DNA of 64,000 nucleotides from Rapana venosa (GCA_028751875.1 CM054144.1:19110366-19174365), one strand, 5' to 3'. Positions 33,479-46,045 are shown, counted from the stretch's first letter. Made by a program: numbers and translations. Notes: generated by a model not told the origin, from the sequence alone.

Positions 33479-33779
33479 TCGTTTATAATAATCTCTTAAA
33501 ACTCTGAGATATTTTATGACCCAAACTGACTGTGGAAAGTGAGATTATGTTGAACAAAAACAAAAACGAAACACAACTTATATGAACGATTTGAATCCCT
33601 TGCCTAAAAGAATGAGATCGAGAATAAGAAAGAAGGGAAATAACTTTGGCTGTGTGGCGAAGCAGGAGCTGTCTACCCTTAATCAATTGTATCACGACCA
33701 GGAACCAAAATGAAGGGCTACATGACTGCTGGCGCACCTACGACAGGCCGTGTCTTCTGAAAGAAAGAAGGCATAGTGA

Positions 33780-33851
33780 CTACCATGAGAGAGAGAGACA
33801 AAGAGAGAGACAGAGAGAGAGACAGACAGACAGAGAGACAGACATACAGAG

Positions 33852-33914
<63 letters not shown>

Positions 33915-34090
33915 TAGACATTCAGGCATATAGACACACGCACAGCCACACAGACAGATAGGCACACACGCAGGGATAGACAGTCAGACAAACAGTCGGA
34001 CGAGCGGATGGACAGACAGACAGAATGACAGAAGAAAAGACAGAAAGAAACAAACAGACGGAAACAGAGAGAGAAAACGGAAAGACAGAA
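33780..34090. repeat. GA/GACA-rich purine tract
   Basis: GAGAGACA, GACA and GA units in varying order over about 310 bases. Confidence 0.95.
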
Positions 34091-34499
34091 TTAAAAAAAA
34101 AAAAAAAGGAATCCACTTCAACATGCTCTCTAAATAGAACAAGTATGACACACTATCAAAGGAAACTTTGCTGCACATTCTCCTCCTAACCCCTCCCCTT
34201 CACCACAACCACAACCTCCATCCAATCTCCCCTTCACTCAATTCCTCAACCTCTGTCCCTCCTGCTGTCAAGTGTATAGCTTTTTGACTTAGCTAACTCT
34301 ACCTCTCCCCACATTGTTCCCCCCCCTCCCCCATTTCTCTGGCCACCACACAGAGGCCCAACAATCTCCACAGTCTGTCTGTTTGAGGTAAATAGCCATG
34401 GCTTTTGGAAAATAAAATGATGTCCAAGATTGTTTTCATCTCTTACTTGACCACATGCTGACGTTTATAGTGTCTAACGGCAGAAGTTGATTCTGAAGT

Positions 34500-35150
34500 A
34501 AAAAGTTACAACGGTTTTTAGAAATATTTTTTGGGTTGTTGTTTTTGCTTGATTTGGTTGTTTGTTATTTCGTCTCCTTTACTACTTGTGTTTCTTTTTC
34601 TTGTTAGCTTCTGTTTTAAGCTACGTTTTTGTGTGTTTGTGTGTTTCTTTTTTCTCTTTCTTTCTTCTTTCTGTCTGTCTTTTCTTCCTTGTTTCTTTAT
34701 CTCTGCCTTTTGTTGTTGTTTTGCACTTTTTATTTGCTATCTTTTTCTTTGTTTGCTTTATTTTTTGTATATTCTTACTTTCTTTCTTTCTAGTATGTCT
34801 TTCTTCCTATTGCTTTTCTTAGTTCTTCACGAATGCATTCTTCTGTGTGACTTTTTTCTTATTGTCTTTTTTTTTCGTTCTTTCTGCTAGGTTTTGTTGT
34901 TACCCTTTTCTGTCTCATCATTCATTCTTCTTTCCTTTTTATGTTTTGTCTCTTTTTATTCCCCTTTTTGATACATGACTTCTGTCTTTCTTTAATAGGT
35001 TTTTGTGTCTTGCATGGTCCATCGTGCGGAGTTTTTCTTCGTTTTCTCTTTTTAGGGACTCTTTTTGCGTTTTTGTGCCTCTTTTTGTCTTTTTTTCTTT
35101 CTTGGTTATTTTTACTTTTTTTCTTATCCCTGGTTTTGTTAAACCGAAAA
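34500..35150. repeat. T-rich polypyrimidine tract
   Basis: TTTC/TTTG-rich, strongly strand-asymmetric. The corresponding copy-2 interval (48640-49860) has the same character. Frames on plus read Phe/Leu/Ser and are not genes. Confidence 0.8.
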
Positions 35151-35247
35151 CGTTATATTTCTGTTTATAGCTCAGTCTGTCCTTTTTTGCCGGGTATAAT
35201 GCGTCGTTATTTATCAGACAAATCTTTGTTTTCTTTACGTATGTCTG

Positions 35248-35394
35248 TGTGTCTTATTCGAAGAGTAGGCCATTATGTGCCGGTGAGAACTGATGACAGC
35301 ATTTACAAAACTCCATACACACTGGGACTGATTGTAAAAACGCACATGCGTGCTTGTTCCATCTTCCTTGAAAGCAAAGAATAAATAAAATTAT
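35248..35394 (+). mobile_element. SINE family 1, 5'-truncated
   Basis: CGAAGAGTAGGCCATTATGT, GGTGAGAACTGATGACAGC and a TTGTTCCATCTTCCTTG-type tail. Confidence 0.8.
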
Positions 35395-35412
35395 AATATG
35401 TCTTTATATACG

Positions 35413-35414
35413 TA

Positions 35415-35484
<70 letters not shown>

Positions 35485-35492
35485 CACACACA
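35413..35492. repeat. (CA)n microsatellite
   Basis: About 38 CA units with one A interruption. Aligned with the (CA)n at 50983-51067 in copy 2. Confidence 0.97.
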
Positions 35493-36199
35493 CTTACACA
35501 TTCATAATGATTTTTGTAGGAGTAAGGGGTGTGAGAAATTCATGCATTCTGCTCACTTACAAGGGTTGATATTAAGAATATGCGCTGAAGATGGCTTAAA
35601 TCTGTTGTTGAATCTGAACATTTATCTTTACATAAAATTGCTGAGTCTCTCAGAAGGAAATATTGATAATGTTTTGACAAAGATAGCACATTTTATCCGC
35701 AAATAGAACAGGAATAATCTATTATATATTATATGCCTTGATAGCTTTATTTCATTCACTTTCCTCTTGGACAACTTACTCAAGTCGTTTTGTTTTTCTT
35801 CAGCAATTTTTCAACTTTGATTTCCTTTTTTTCTCAGTATGTGTAGCAATGCTGTTGCATCGGATCCGAAATAAAGCATTTAACACAGCTTCTGTAAAAC
35901 ATCTGCAAACTGTTGCACATTATTTCAAAACACCTTTTTTGATTACTGTAGATGTAGGATCAACTTTGTCATATACAGAAAATATATCAGCGTTAAAAAG
36001 AAAGTTTTTTTAGTTCCAAGATAGATATTCACACTTATCAGCTCGTTTAGTTTGTGTGTCCGATAAGCACCAAATCTACGATGACTTCTTTTCTTGAAGT
36101 ATGTGTTCATCTTTTTGTTTTACGATCATTTATTTCAAGAAAAGTGACACAGAACCATTCTATGAAAACACACTGAACAAGTTCATTAAAACTGCTGCC

Positions 36200-36530
36200 C
36201 TAGTTCGACAAGCTGGTGATGGCTGCATTATCAGAGAACTTGATGATTAGACTCTCAGCGTCACCGCTGCAATGGTTGGTGTAAAAGGTGTACGTAATAG
36301 GTGGCAGCACAATACCTTGAAGAGGACCATTTAAAGTACGTAAGATGATGGCTAATACAGCAGAAAATTGGGCCTGATAAAAGCGCGGGTTATTAAACAA
36401 AAAATCAATAACCCGAAAAAGAGAGAGAGAGAGCAAAGCAAACATTCGTTAGTTTCCGGCAACAACGCGTGGAAGAATGCTATTGAAAGCTTAGGCGAAA
36501 TCAGCCAAGTTAAAACAGAGAAAGGGCCCA
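36200..36530 (-). mobile_element. Old LINE relic shared by both duplication copies (copy 1)
   Basis: Minus strand: LNGPLQGIVLPPITYTFYTN (motif B region), then IIKFSDNAAITSL (motif C, FSDN). It aligns with 52700-53060, where the same motifs read IQGIVLSLITYTFHTN and IIELSDDAAIT. The insertion therefore predates the duplication. It looks like the Rex1/CR1-type 'QG.VLSP..FTLYTN' group. Confidence 0.65.
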
Positions 36531-36535
36531 CGCTT

Positions 36536-36925
36536 TTCTTTTCTTTTTTTTCATTTTCATTTTATTCATTTTCATACCACTCTAAGTTACGACAGATTCC
36601 ACTGCGTGAAATTCGGGCTGCTCTCCCCATGGTGAGTGTGTCGCCACACTAGCAGTGCCACCCATTAACTTGTTTTTTTCCTGTCTGCAACTGTATTTGT
36701 TTCCCTATCAGAATAAATGTTTCCGCATAATTTTTCCATTGACAACTCTCGTATGGCCGTGGATTCTTTTACATGCGCTTAATAATTTTTGTAGTGCACG
36801 GGACCTCGGTTTATCGTTTCTTCCAAAATACTAGCACCCAGACAACAACTCCTGGTTTAATGGATGGGTGGAAGTTTAGGCCCAAAGAGATGGAACCATC
36901 TCACACCTGGAGTCATTAAGGGCCC
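36536..36925 (-). mobile_element. SINE family 2, near full length, copy 1 only
   Basis: CACTCTAAGTTACGACAGATT, GTGAAATTCGGGCTGCTCTC, CACGGGACCTCGGTTTATCG and a decayed tRNA head. The homologous place in copy 2 (about 53060-53235) lacks it, so it inserted after the duplication. Confidence 0.85.
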
Positions 36926-37081
36926 GATAACTAAATTTTCTAAAGAACAAGAGAAAAGGTTTTTTTTGTTCTTTACATCACAGAGACAGAATGTTCTTCC
37001 AATGAAAGCGTAAAAGTTGTATAGATGAGCTAACAAGTCGAGCATTATAAAACTTCAACAGTTTTCCATTTGAATAAAAGA

Positions 37082-37158
<77 letters not shown>

Positions 37159-37165
37159 GTGTGTG

Positions 37166-37196
<31 letters not shown>

Positions 37197-37821
37197 CCGC
37201 GCGCGCGTGTGTGCTCACAAAATAGACAGAATCTTTTATTTGGCTGAGCGTAATAATAATTTTGAAGAAAAGAAACGTAGCGAAGTATAACAATCGATAT
37301 TGCTCTTATGGTAGGACGTTATAATAATGTGTGCAAATTAATGCACGGAATTTTAAAAAACCCTAACTAATATGGTATCACGTTATTCTACTGCGTGCAA
37401 TGTAGTGGAATGTGTAATGTAGTGCATCATAATAACTGATATTGCTCTTACGGTATGACGTCATAACAATGTGTTCATTTATATGTGTTCATGTTTGCTC
37501 TGTGTATGTGTGTGCGTGTGCGTGCGTGCGTGTTTATGTGTGTGTGCGTGTGCGTGTGTGCGCATGTGTGCGTGTGCGTGTGTGCGTGCGTGTTTATGTG
37601 TGTGTGCGTATGTGTGTGCGTACCTGCGCGTAGACGTGTGTGTATTTTTAGAATTCAGTTTTTATTATTCTCTCCAAGACATGTTTTTCTGTACAGTCTG
37701 TGTATCTCTTGCGACCAGTTTTTTATCCTCCGTTTTTCAAAAATACTGGATCTGTTATTGGGGCTCGTATTCAAATTCCTAAAAAAATTGTTCTACAAAG
37801 TTTTATGGAGTTTTTGAGTTT

Positions 37822-37891
<70 letters not shown>

Positions 37892-37949
37892 GAGAGAGAG
37901 GAGGAGGAAGAGAGAAAGATAGAGAGACACACACACAGATAGACACATT

Positions 37950-37984
<35 letters not shown>

Positions 37985-37990
37985 GCGCGC
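37082..37990. repeat. Microsatellite cluster
   Basis: (TG)n at 37082-37210, TG/TGCG at 37494-37640, (GA)n at 37823-37890 and (CA)n into alternating CG at 37950-38010. The intervening sequence is non-coding. Confidence 0.95.
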
Positions 37991-38097
37991 GACCGCGCGC
38001 GGCGCGCGCGAGCGAGCGCACACACTCTCTTTCTCCCCCCCCCCACCCCTCTTTCAAGAGCATTTTTCCTCTGGAGTTATCAGTACCACTCCCCCCA

Positions 38098-38295
38098 AAA
38101 GTCCTTCGGATGAGACTCTAAACCGAGGTCCTATGTATAAACGCACGCAGAACATCTTGCGCACTCGTTAACACCCATCCCGCCTTTTGGAAGAGTAGGC
38201 CATTGTGTGACAAAACTGACAAAACTGCATACACACGGGGACTAGTTGCGAAAAGTGCGCGAGTGGCTATTTTATTCTCCTCGAAATAAAAGAAT
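38098..38295 (+). mobile_element. SINE family 1, partial
   Basis: GTCCTTCGGATGAGACTCTA and AACCGAGG (central domain), AGAGTAGGCCATTGTGTGA, and tail TTATTCTCCTCGAAATAAAAG. Confidence 0.85.
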
Positions 38296-39645
38296 GAAAT
38301 ATAAAACCCCATAAAAAGCACACGCAGAAAAAACGCAGGCAGACAGAATGCCCACATACGCACTCTTGTAAGCACACACACAACAAAAACAGCAGTTTGT
38401 AGTATAGTTGAGATGATTTATTTATCAATAGTTATGCTCAACACATTTAAAACATATGAGTCTACAGATATGCTGTTGATCATTTAAAAAATTAAACCAG
38501 GAAGACGACAGAGTCATTTCCTACTGACAATGTCAACCTTCCTTCTCAATCAACATATTTTTTCGTCACGTTTGATTGGTTATGGCACAACACAAGTCAT
38601 GCATGACAATCTGGCACAGTTGTCCGTCATATACTGAAGAGTCTTTCTCTCCAAATGATACACTACTTGAATAACAAAGCAAACACACAAGAATCGTTAT
38701 TCGTGACTTGTGTTCCTCCCTCTAAAAGTGACTTTTTTGAGTGTTTTGAAAATGTTTTCAGTTCCTATTGGGCCATACTAAATATATAATCTGAAGTTTA
38801 TTGTGTGTGTGTGTTTACGACACTCAATCTTTGCCACAACTCCAACAATATATACACTATTGCATGAATGGACATTTGTTGACTAAAAACTCCCGTTAAA
38901 AAGTATCATTCTATTTAAGACAACTGGACAAAACTTGATGTTTGGCATCAGAAAGTAAACCAAACAAGATTTCTGTATATTGTGTGACATCTCGTTTTAT
39001 GGGTCCAACTGAATAATTAAAAAAAAGATCATAGCAAATCTTTTCCAAATCAGCTAACCCTTTAAAAACGATATAGTGAAACTCCACAAAGGACTTCTAC
39101 ACAGTAAAAGAAAACTGCAGTCATCATAATTATGTACTTGTTCCACCAAAGCTAACCAATCCAATCCAGTCCTGTCCAAGCAAGTAGCTTCGAGGAAGCG
39201 TGTCAGATGCAGTTCCCCCTTCACTATTGTCTGACCTCACTACGTTGCCTTACGCCATACCATGACCCAGCGCAAGTTGAGGTCCGACTTACAATAGCAA
39301 GAAATCGAAAAGTGACTTCTTTGGTCTCTCAATGTGGACGGCAATGGGTCAACAGTTGAATGATCACGAGGTCACGAGAACGTTCCGGTCAGTTGCCACC
39401 CTTCAGATTTTGATTCAACAACAATCAGCTTTTCAGTTAAACAATGACCTATTCCACCCACACAGATATCAGGAAAAAAATTACTGCCATAAACATGACT
39501 GCAATGATTGGGGTGGGGGTGGGGGGCGTTTAGTTATTCTTGGGCATTATGGAAGTTGAACAGGTTTTTTTGTTGTTTTGTTGTTGTTGGTTTGTTTGTT
39601 GTTGTTTTTTTAGGGGGGCAAAATATGCTGGTGATTTTGTTATGT

Positions 39646-39651
39646 TTTATT
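39646..39651 (-). other. Candidate polyadenylation signal of gene A
   Basis: AATAAA on the minus strand about 1.5 kb past the stop at 41125, aligned with 17920-17925 of gene B. Confidence 0.4.
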
Positions 39652-40384
39652 GCTGTTTTTGCTAGTCTTTTAAATTAATGTTGGTGATTCAGTCTATATC
39701 TTTGAAGCAGTTGAGTGGTGACAAAATGGAGTCATACTCCAAAGTATTTGTTATTGTCCCTGCAAGCTCAGACATGACAAAATCATATGTCGCAAAAGTA
39801 TAAAACATTTTTGTAGTTAGTTAGTCCCAACTTATGTCTTTGGGGCGAAACACCTTTCAATCAAAGGATGCGTTTCTAAAGTTACAAATGGTTTCCAACT
39901 AAAAACTTAGTCTCCGTGGCTAGATTAAGTCGTAAAATGTTTAACAACTGGCATTCTTCTGATCTGATCTGCAATATCATCTTTTCTTGCATTGGAAGGG
40001 AAAGAACAGGTTCAGACTTTGATAGTAATGATTTACTCAAATCACAGCTACCAAACTTCAAAAGTGAAGCCAGTTACACATTTTTAAGACTTGTCACTTT
40101 ATTTTCAAAGCCCGTTGTCTATCGTATGCATTAAAAAACAACTGTGTGTGTATTATATTATATTTATTGCATCAGTTACTGATAAGAGGAGCCTACAAAT
40201 TGGCTCAAAACCCACACTGACGACCCCGGAGTACAGCTGAATCATTACTGCTTTATTCATTTTCCCTCTCGAGGTTTTGCTTTCTGTACAGACATTTCAT
40301 GCAGCGACTTGATTGTTTCTCGTGTTACAGGTGTGCTCTACAGATTGATCAAATTTTGGCACTCCTAATTCTCCGTCTGCCTAG

Positions 40385-40395
40385 AAACACACACA

Positions 40396-40480
<85 letters not shown>

Positions 40481-40489
40481 TCTCTCTCT
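40385..40489. repeat. (CA)n(CT)n
   Basis: CA at 40388-40432 then CT to 40489, directly joined to a LINE end fragment. Confidence 0.97.
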
Positions 40490-40986
40490 CATCGCTATAG
40501 TAGTTCAAATGAAGATAAGCAGTGCCCTGTTTGTAAAGACCAAATAGAGAATGAAGAACACTTTTTATTTAATTGCCCTGTCTATGAAGATTTGAGACAC
40601 AAGTTTCTCAAAGATGCGAAGAGACTTCCTTTGCACGTGCTACTCAAAGCTACAATATCTACTGATAGACATAATTTATCACGATTTATTTTTCATGCAA
40701 CCAACAGAAGAAGTAAGATAACTGTATAGAAATGGATCCTTATATTGATGAAAACTACATTCAAAACATTTGTCGATTATGACGAACGTGAATTGATTTG
40801 TGATGAATATTCAAGAAATGGGTGATGTAATTTCTTTATTATTGCTGATATATCATTTCATATTTATATACATTGATAGTAATGTGTTTATAACACTCAT
40901 GTCATATGTCCACTCCACACACCCGTCATTCCTTTGTATTGTGGCCTAAGGCCGATGTACAGTAAAAGTCTGAAGTCTGAAGTCTG

Positions 40987-40990
<4 letters not shown>
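40490..40990 (+). mobile_element. LINE J, ORF2 C-terminus and 3' end
   Basis: A frame reads SSSNEDKQCPVCKDQIENEE, then HFLFNCPVYEDLRHKF, a Cys/His motif seen at the end of many LINE ORF2 proteins, with a stop near 40726. The 3' UTR ends GTGGCCTAAGGCCGATGTAC, AGTAAA and three GTCTGAA units, then (CT)n at 40991-41053. Present in copy 2 only, between CA/CT repeats. Confidence 0.8.
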
Positions 40991-41052
<62 letters not shown>

Positions 41053-41053
41053 A
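40991..41053. repeat. (CT)n microsatellite at LINE tail
   Basis: Pure CT with one slip, continuous with the LINE J tail. Confidence 0.95.
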
Positions 41054-41124
41054 AAACCGTGTCTAGTTCACACACCTGACTGCATAGTTCAGTTTGAAAG
41101 ATACGGCCAACTTGTTATACCTGT

Positions 41125-41563
41125 CTAAACCCATGTTCCTTCTATTTCCTCCTCATCTTCCTCCTCCTCCTCCTCACCTTCCTCCACTCCCCCAACAGCT
41201 CCTTCTACTTGTCCCTCTGCTGCCTCTTCTGCTGCTTCTGCCACTGCATTTTCTCCCCCTCCTGCCCCCTCTACCTGTCCCCCTGAAGCCCCCTCTCTCA
41301 CAGTGTCCGGGTCCTCCTCGTAAGACTCCTCCTGTCTGGAGGGCCACTGGTCGCCTGTGTCTCGGCCAGCCTCCGCGCTGTAGACGGAGCTTGGCTCTGA
41401 CGATCCTCGGTACTCGGGCTCTGACGATCCCAGGTACTCTATCTCTGACGACCCTATAGAGCTGGGCAAAGAGACAGACCTGGCCAGCTCACTGTCCGTC
41501 ACAAAGCTCGCTTCACTAAGGCCCAGGCTCAAACTGGTTTTCGAGGGCTCGACGGAGTAGAGG
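41125..41563 (-). CDS. Gene A exon 3 (terminal), acidic C-terminal region
   Basis: Acceptor tcatcgtgcag precedes 41563. The phase-2 frame is open for 146 codons to TAG at 41125-41127. It reads SLYSVEPSKTSLSLGLSEAS, then SFVTDSELARSVSLPSS and three SSEPEYRGSSE-like units. It ends in a strongly acidic stretch (GEEEEEEDEEEIEGTWV). The final TGG GTT TAG is conserved in gene B, which supports a real stop. Neighbouring 3' sequence aligns to gene B for more than 2 kb. Acidic tails like this can bind basic partners, including the basic middle of the same protein (inference). Confidence 0.65.
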
Positions 41564-42378
41564 CTGCACGATGAAAAAGAGAACATACTTTTGCTGTATG
41601 AAGTAATAGGGCAATCATGTCATGTAAAATCATATATTTACTGGCTTCCAAAAATAAGATCGGGGTTTCTCTGCCTGGGTAGACTAGTGTCTCTTTTCAG
41701 TGCCATCCACACGTCAGTGTGCACCCGTTTCCCTGTGAAAATGGCTTTTTTTAATGGAAAATACACCTTTGGCGGCCTCGTGTTGTCTTCGCTTGGTTGC
41801 TGGTAATGTGCATGTTGCTTATGAGACATTGTCTCGTTTGTGAAACCAGCACCTAAACCACCTCTTAAGGTTTGATGGGTTTGGCAATGTTTCATTTTAG
41901 GACGGGAATCTCGCCTCGGACATTCCGTTAACCAGCAGCTATATTGCTGCAAGGCGACCAATCCTTTAAAACAGTAAAGAAAAAAAGAGATAATAGACAG
42001 GGAAGGCAGGAAGGTAGGTAAGTAGACGGGTAGATATGAGCTCTATAAATGGGAAGTGCACTGTACTGTAACTTTGTCCTTACAGCCAGTATCCTGCACT
42101 GTTGTAGGTGTTATTACCACGCATCAGCTGTTTTTTCATCTTGGTCATGTATTGGGCTGCACTGTAATGCTAGTTACAGAGGAGCGAGAGTCAATGGGTA
42201 TAGCCTTCTGATCTGGGTTGAGCAAAATAAAAAAAATAAAAAAGCAATAACAGACAGTAATAGCAAAAGCAGTAGCAGAAGCAATGATCATAGTAGCAGT
42301 AATGGAAAGACATGACTTATCAATGGACTCACTGACCCGCTGAGAGACTGATCTTCAGCAACTTGGTAGCACTCTTAC

Positions 42379-43729
42379 CTGTCAAAGCTCCGAGAAACAC
42401 CAGCGGCAACAGCAGCAGATGCTACAGCTGGCGGGGAGGTGGCTGTCTCTGCTGGCCTCTCTGCCATTCGTGGAGACTTTCCGGGAGATGCTGGCGCCTT
42501 GTCTGTGCGTGCAGAGGATGTGGTCCCTCTCTTCCCACTTGTCTGAGAGCTGCTTGTCCCTGTACGTGTACCTGTTCTTGTTGCTGTGGCTGGGGGTGTA
42601 GCTGTGGGTGTAGCTGTTGACAGCCTAGTGGATCTCCTGGAAGCACTCTGCTGTTCTGGGCCTTCTGGAGGAGCTGGGTGCAGGTGGAAGTGTTTGTACC
42701 GACATTCTGACCGTCGCTAAAGACTTTTGGGAGGACTGTCTTGACAACCCGTGGGAAACCTGAGGCGACCACCTCTCCACCCTCTTATTGGAAGAACTCA
42801 GAGTAGGTTTACTGGCCGACTGGCTGACTTGCTGAGGTGAACGCCTGGCTGCTCTTGGGTGTGACTGAAAGAGATTGCTAGCGGAGTCTGGCGCTCTTTG
42901 CTGTGGTGCTGTAGCCACGGCCCTAGGCGTGTGAGGCTGGGCTGGTCCTGGTCTGGTTGGTTTGTGGGATGGCAATGCTGATGTGGTTGATCTGGACATC
43001 TGTGTGGAAGAATTCCATGGGTGGGGCTTTGTTGGGGTTACTTTTGACGTGGTGGTGGTGGTGGTACGCGGTGTTTGGGGAAGCTTTTTGGAGGCTGAAG
43101 GCTCAGCTTTTGCTTTCGGACTCACCTTTTTCTGGGACTCGCCTTGAGCTCTTTGAGGGGAATTTGGGGTCCGTTGAGAGCCACCCGCTGCTCTTGCCCG
43201 AGTTTGTGGGGCTTGTTGAGGGTTCTGTGCTGCTCTTTTCCGTGACTGGGGGGCCTGTTGAGGGTTGTGTGTTGCTCCTTTTGGTGACTGTGAGGCCTGT
43301 TGAGGGTTGTGTGTTGCTCTTCTTGGTGACTGTGGGGCCTGTTTAGGGTTGTGTGTTGCTCCCCTTGGTGACTGTGAGGCCTGTTTAGGGTTGTGTGTTG
43401 CTCCCCTTGGTGACTGTAAGGCCTGTTGAGGGTTATGTATTGCTCCTCTTGGTGACTGTGAGGCCTGTTGAGGGTTATGTATTGCTCCTCTTGGTGACTG
43501 TGAGGCCTGATGAGGGTTCTGTGTTGCTCCTGTCGGTGATCCCTGGAGTGGTTTACTGTCCGATTTTTGCAACTCTGTTTTCTGGGACGCCGTTTCCGTT
43601 GGGAACTTGCGCCATGAGCCAGAGGCGGTGGGATGCTGACTTGCTGAAGCCACGTCCTGGGTTGAAGATGCGGACGTGGATGTCTCCCTTTTGGCTGCCG
43701 ACGTTTCTCCCGATTCTCCGGAATCTTGG
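42379..43729 (-). CDS. Gene A exon 2, disordered repeat protein, with frameshift
   Basis: Acceptor ttgttgatgcag precedes 43729 and donor GTAAGA follows 42379. Length is 1351, one more than a multiple of three, although both ends should be phase 2. The frame runs from QDSGESGETSAAKRETS through about eight 14-residue repeats (AIHNPQQASQSPRG), TKPHPWNSSTQMSRS, RAPDSASNLFQSHPRAA and KRVERW to a stop at 42625. In the next frame the homologous end continues (PAPPEGPEQQSASRRSTRLS ... TDKAPASPGKSPRM ... SRSFD). The break lies at about 42661-42700. It may be a true pseudogene lesion, an unnoticed small intron or a sequence error. Paralogue of 20546-21706. Confidence 0.65.
43150..43540 (-). repeat. 42-bp coding repeat in gene A, about 8-9 units
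   Basis: In-frame units coding ATHNPQQASQSPRG with variation at K/Q, S/P and R/G. The last units are more diverged (AAQNPQQAPQTRAR, AAGGSQRTPNSPQR). Gene B has five to six. Confidence 0.9.
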
Positions 43730-45332
43730 CTGCATCAACAAAAGTCACAGATATACAGTAAAGTATTGTGTGCATACACTGCAGATCTGAAACCAATCGT
43801 CAAAGGAAGTTTTCAGTCTGGCCTGAACCAAAACTAAAAGTATACAAAGCTGTGTATCTGTAGTAGCCCTATATTTTATAGCCCAGGACCCGTTTGCTAT
43901 GGTACACTTCCATCTGCACCCTCCCCCCCCCCCCCCACCGATTTACCAGTAGTGCAGTATTTCAGTATTGCCTGTTTGTTCTTTTTCTTAACGACATACC
44001 ATACTCATACCTGCAGCTGTACTCGCAGAACTGAATGAACTGTATAGTGAAAGTGGTTTTTAAAATGCTGTTTATATCTTATTGCTTTTATTTTTGTATG
44101 AATGCTGGTTGTATTTGTAAGTTCTAAGAAAAAAGCAATGATAACTTTGATTAGGTGATTAGCGATCCCAAAGACATGAACCTTTACCTGTAGGAGCTTG
44201 TGATGACTTCAAAGATAGTTCAAGACAACACAGTGGAAGCGAAACAGTTATTCATATAAATATAAAGTACAGTTTAGATAGAAAACCAGTAAACCAAGAT
44301 TTGAATGAAGCAACTACATGACATGGCTGAACATTCTTAGCTACAAGACTGGCTATGAGAACATACGTGATATGCGAGATTAAAAAAAAACTACACAGAC
44401 ACACAGACACACAGACACAAACACAGACACACATCCGCGCGCGTGCAGAATAAAAGGCAGAAACTGTGTTGAGCAATAAAAAAAAACGTTTGGCAATCGT
44501 TTTTATAGAAGTCAGGCGATTTTCTGTTAGAGGTCGGGCCCATCCTGCTATGTTAGAATACTGATGGTAAAACGTCAGATATCTCTATTTGCTTTCAATC
44601 ATAGTGAACTTTTTACCATTGCAGCTATGGCATATACTTTTTTTTTTTTTTGAGTGTTTGTTTAGTTCATGGCCTGCTTGTTTGATTCTTCAGAGAGCCT
44701 AAAGGGTTAACGGGAGGGACGTTTTTTTACGATCTTCAATGGCAGTGATGTAGAGACCTGCTAGTATCTCACCATCTCGTCAAAGCTTCACTGACTGATG
44801 TCAGCCTTTGGTGAGTTAGGGAAAGGCACGTGCTCAGCGTGTGGCAATGACGGCAAAGTCATCAGTGCAGTCAACTGACGGTCAGTGACATGACAGGCAA
44901 GATGTTTTGTGTAAAGGAAGAAAGGATCGACATATTAAGCCTATTAAGTGACTCCAGTATCACTATACAACATGAACATGGTTATCCTAAATTAACCGTC
45001 CCCCACCCTCATCTGTCGCTTGTCTCTCTGTCTCTGTCTCTCCCTCTCCCTCTCTCTCTTCTCGATTATAATGGCTTTTCTCGGCAGCAACCATACTTTT
45101 ATGGACACTGCCTGCAGGATTCCATTACCAATTATAAATTAGTCTTTGATGTTATGGCAAAACTGGTCACGATCAACTCTTGATGAGACATGGCATGTTT
45201 TCGTGTAAAAATGTTGAGGAGGGTGGTGGTGGCGGTGGCGGTGGGGGTTGTGGTGAATGGGGGTGGTGGATGGTGGTGGAACTACTTCGATCACTGACAA
45301 CTACTTTTGTCAACCCTATTATTTATGAGCGA

Positions 45333-45609
45333 GGACGGATAGCTCGGTGGTCGGAGCACTCGCTTTCCGCCAGACAAGTAGCATCGAGCGTGGTTTCCAC
45401 TTGAATGGGTGACCTTTTGCGCGAGTTGGCCTCTGTACAGTCCCCCAGTTCACCCAGCTATAAATGGGTACCTGCCTCTTAAGGATCACGGAAGGTAAAG
45501 CAGCGAGGGAGAGGAGACAGGCGCTGCCCTCAGTATGCTGGCCCTAGAGAAGTGAGGTCTCTGACGCCTCGCTCTCCTACAACTTATAGATTATAGGACA
45601 CTTTTACCT
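45333..45609 (+). mobile_element. SINE family 3, full length with TSD
   Basis: Head GGATAGCTCGGTGGTCGGAG, 5S-like AAGTAGCATCGAGCGTGGTT and ACTTGAATGGGTGACC, body CCCAGTTCACCCAGCTATAA, tail GAGGTCTCTGACGCCTCGCT. A 14-bp TSD with one mismatch (TTATTTATGAGCGA, 45319-45332 and 45610-45623). In intron 1 of gene A and absent from copy 1. Confidence 0.9.
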
Positions 45610-46045
45610 TTATTTATTAGCGAAAGAATTGGTTAAAAAGTCTTGACAACTAAATTATGCAATTCAAATTTCGATTTTCATTTATAACAAACATTTGACT
45701 GCTTGGTATAACATATAGGGAACGACTAGAAAATACTAGTGTTTCTTAGGCGACATTTTGATATGCACATTTTTTAGATACTGCTTTCCATTTACCGTTT
45801 TCTGTTTTGGTTAGTTTCATTATCGAGTTATATGTCAACTTTGATTTTCATTGTAAGTATGTCGTTTTCTTTTGATTAAGTTACTGCAGCCCCTCCTTTT
45901 CTGAACTCTTGTACAGCGCCCTCATTGCATGCTAGATGCATTTTTCTCATTCATTACACCAGACATCACCAGCCTACAAACGCACAGTCGGTCGTACATA
46001 GAAATCCGATTTATTTATGTTATTTATTTTATTTTATCTATTATT

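Larger units (their letters stand above)
16250..37100. repeat. Segmental duplication, copy 1
   Basis: This block aligns by eye, in the same order and orientation, with 38405-53310. Matched landmarks (copy 1 / copy 2) are 16550/38635, 17600/39260, 17960/39680, exon 3 18879-19249/41125-41563, 19420/41660, exon 2 20546-21706/42379-43729, 22860/44740, 28550/45930, exon 1 29205-29317/46745-46857, 34450/48560, 35880/51450, 36230/52745 and 36925/53235. Non-coding similarity looks like roughly 65-80%. Copy 1 is longer because of later LINE and SINE insertions. Confidence 0.85.
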
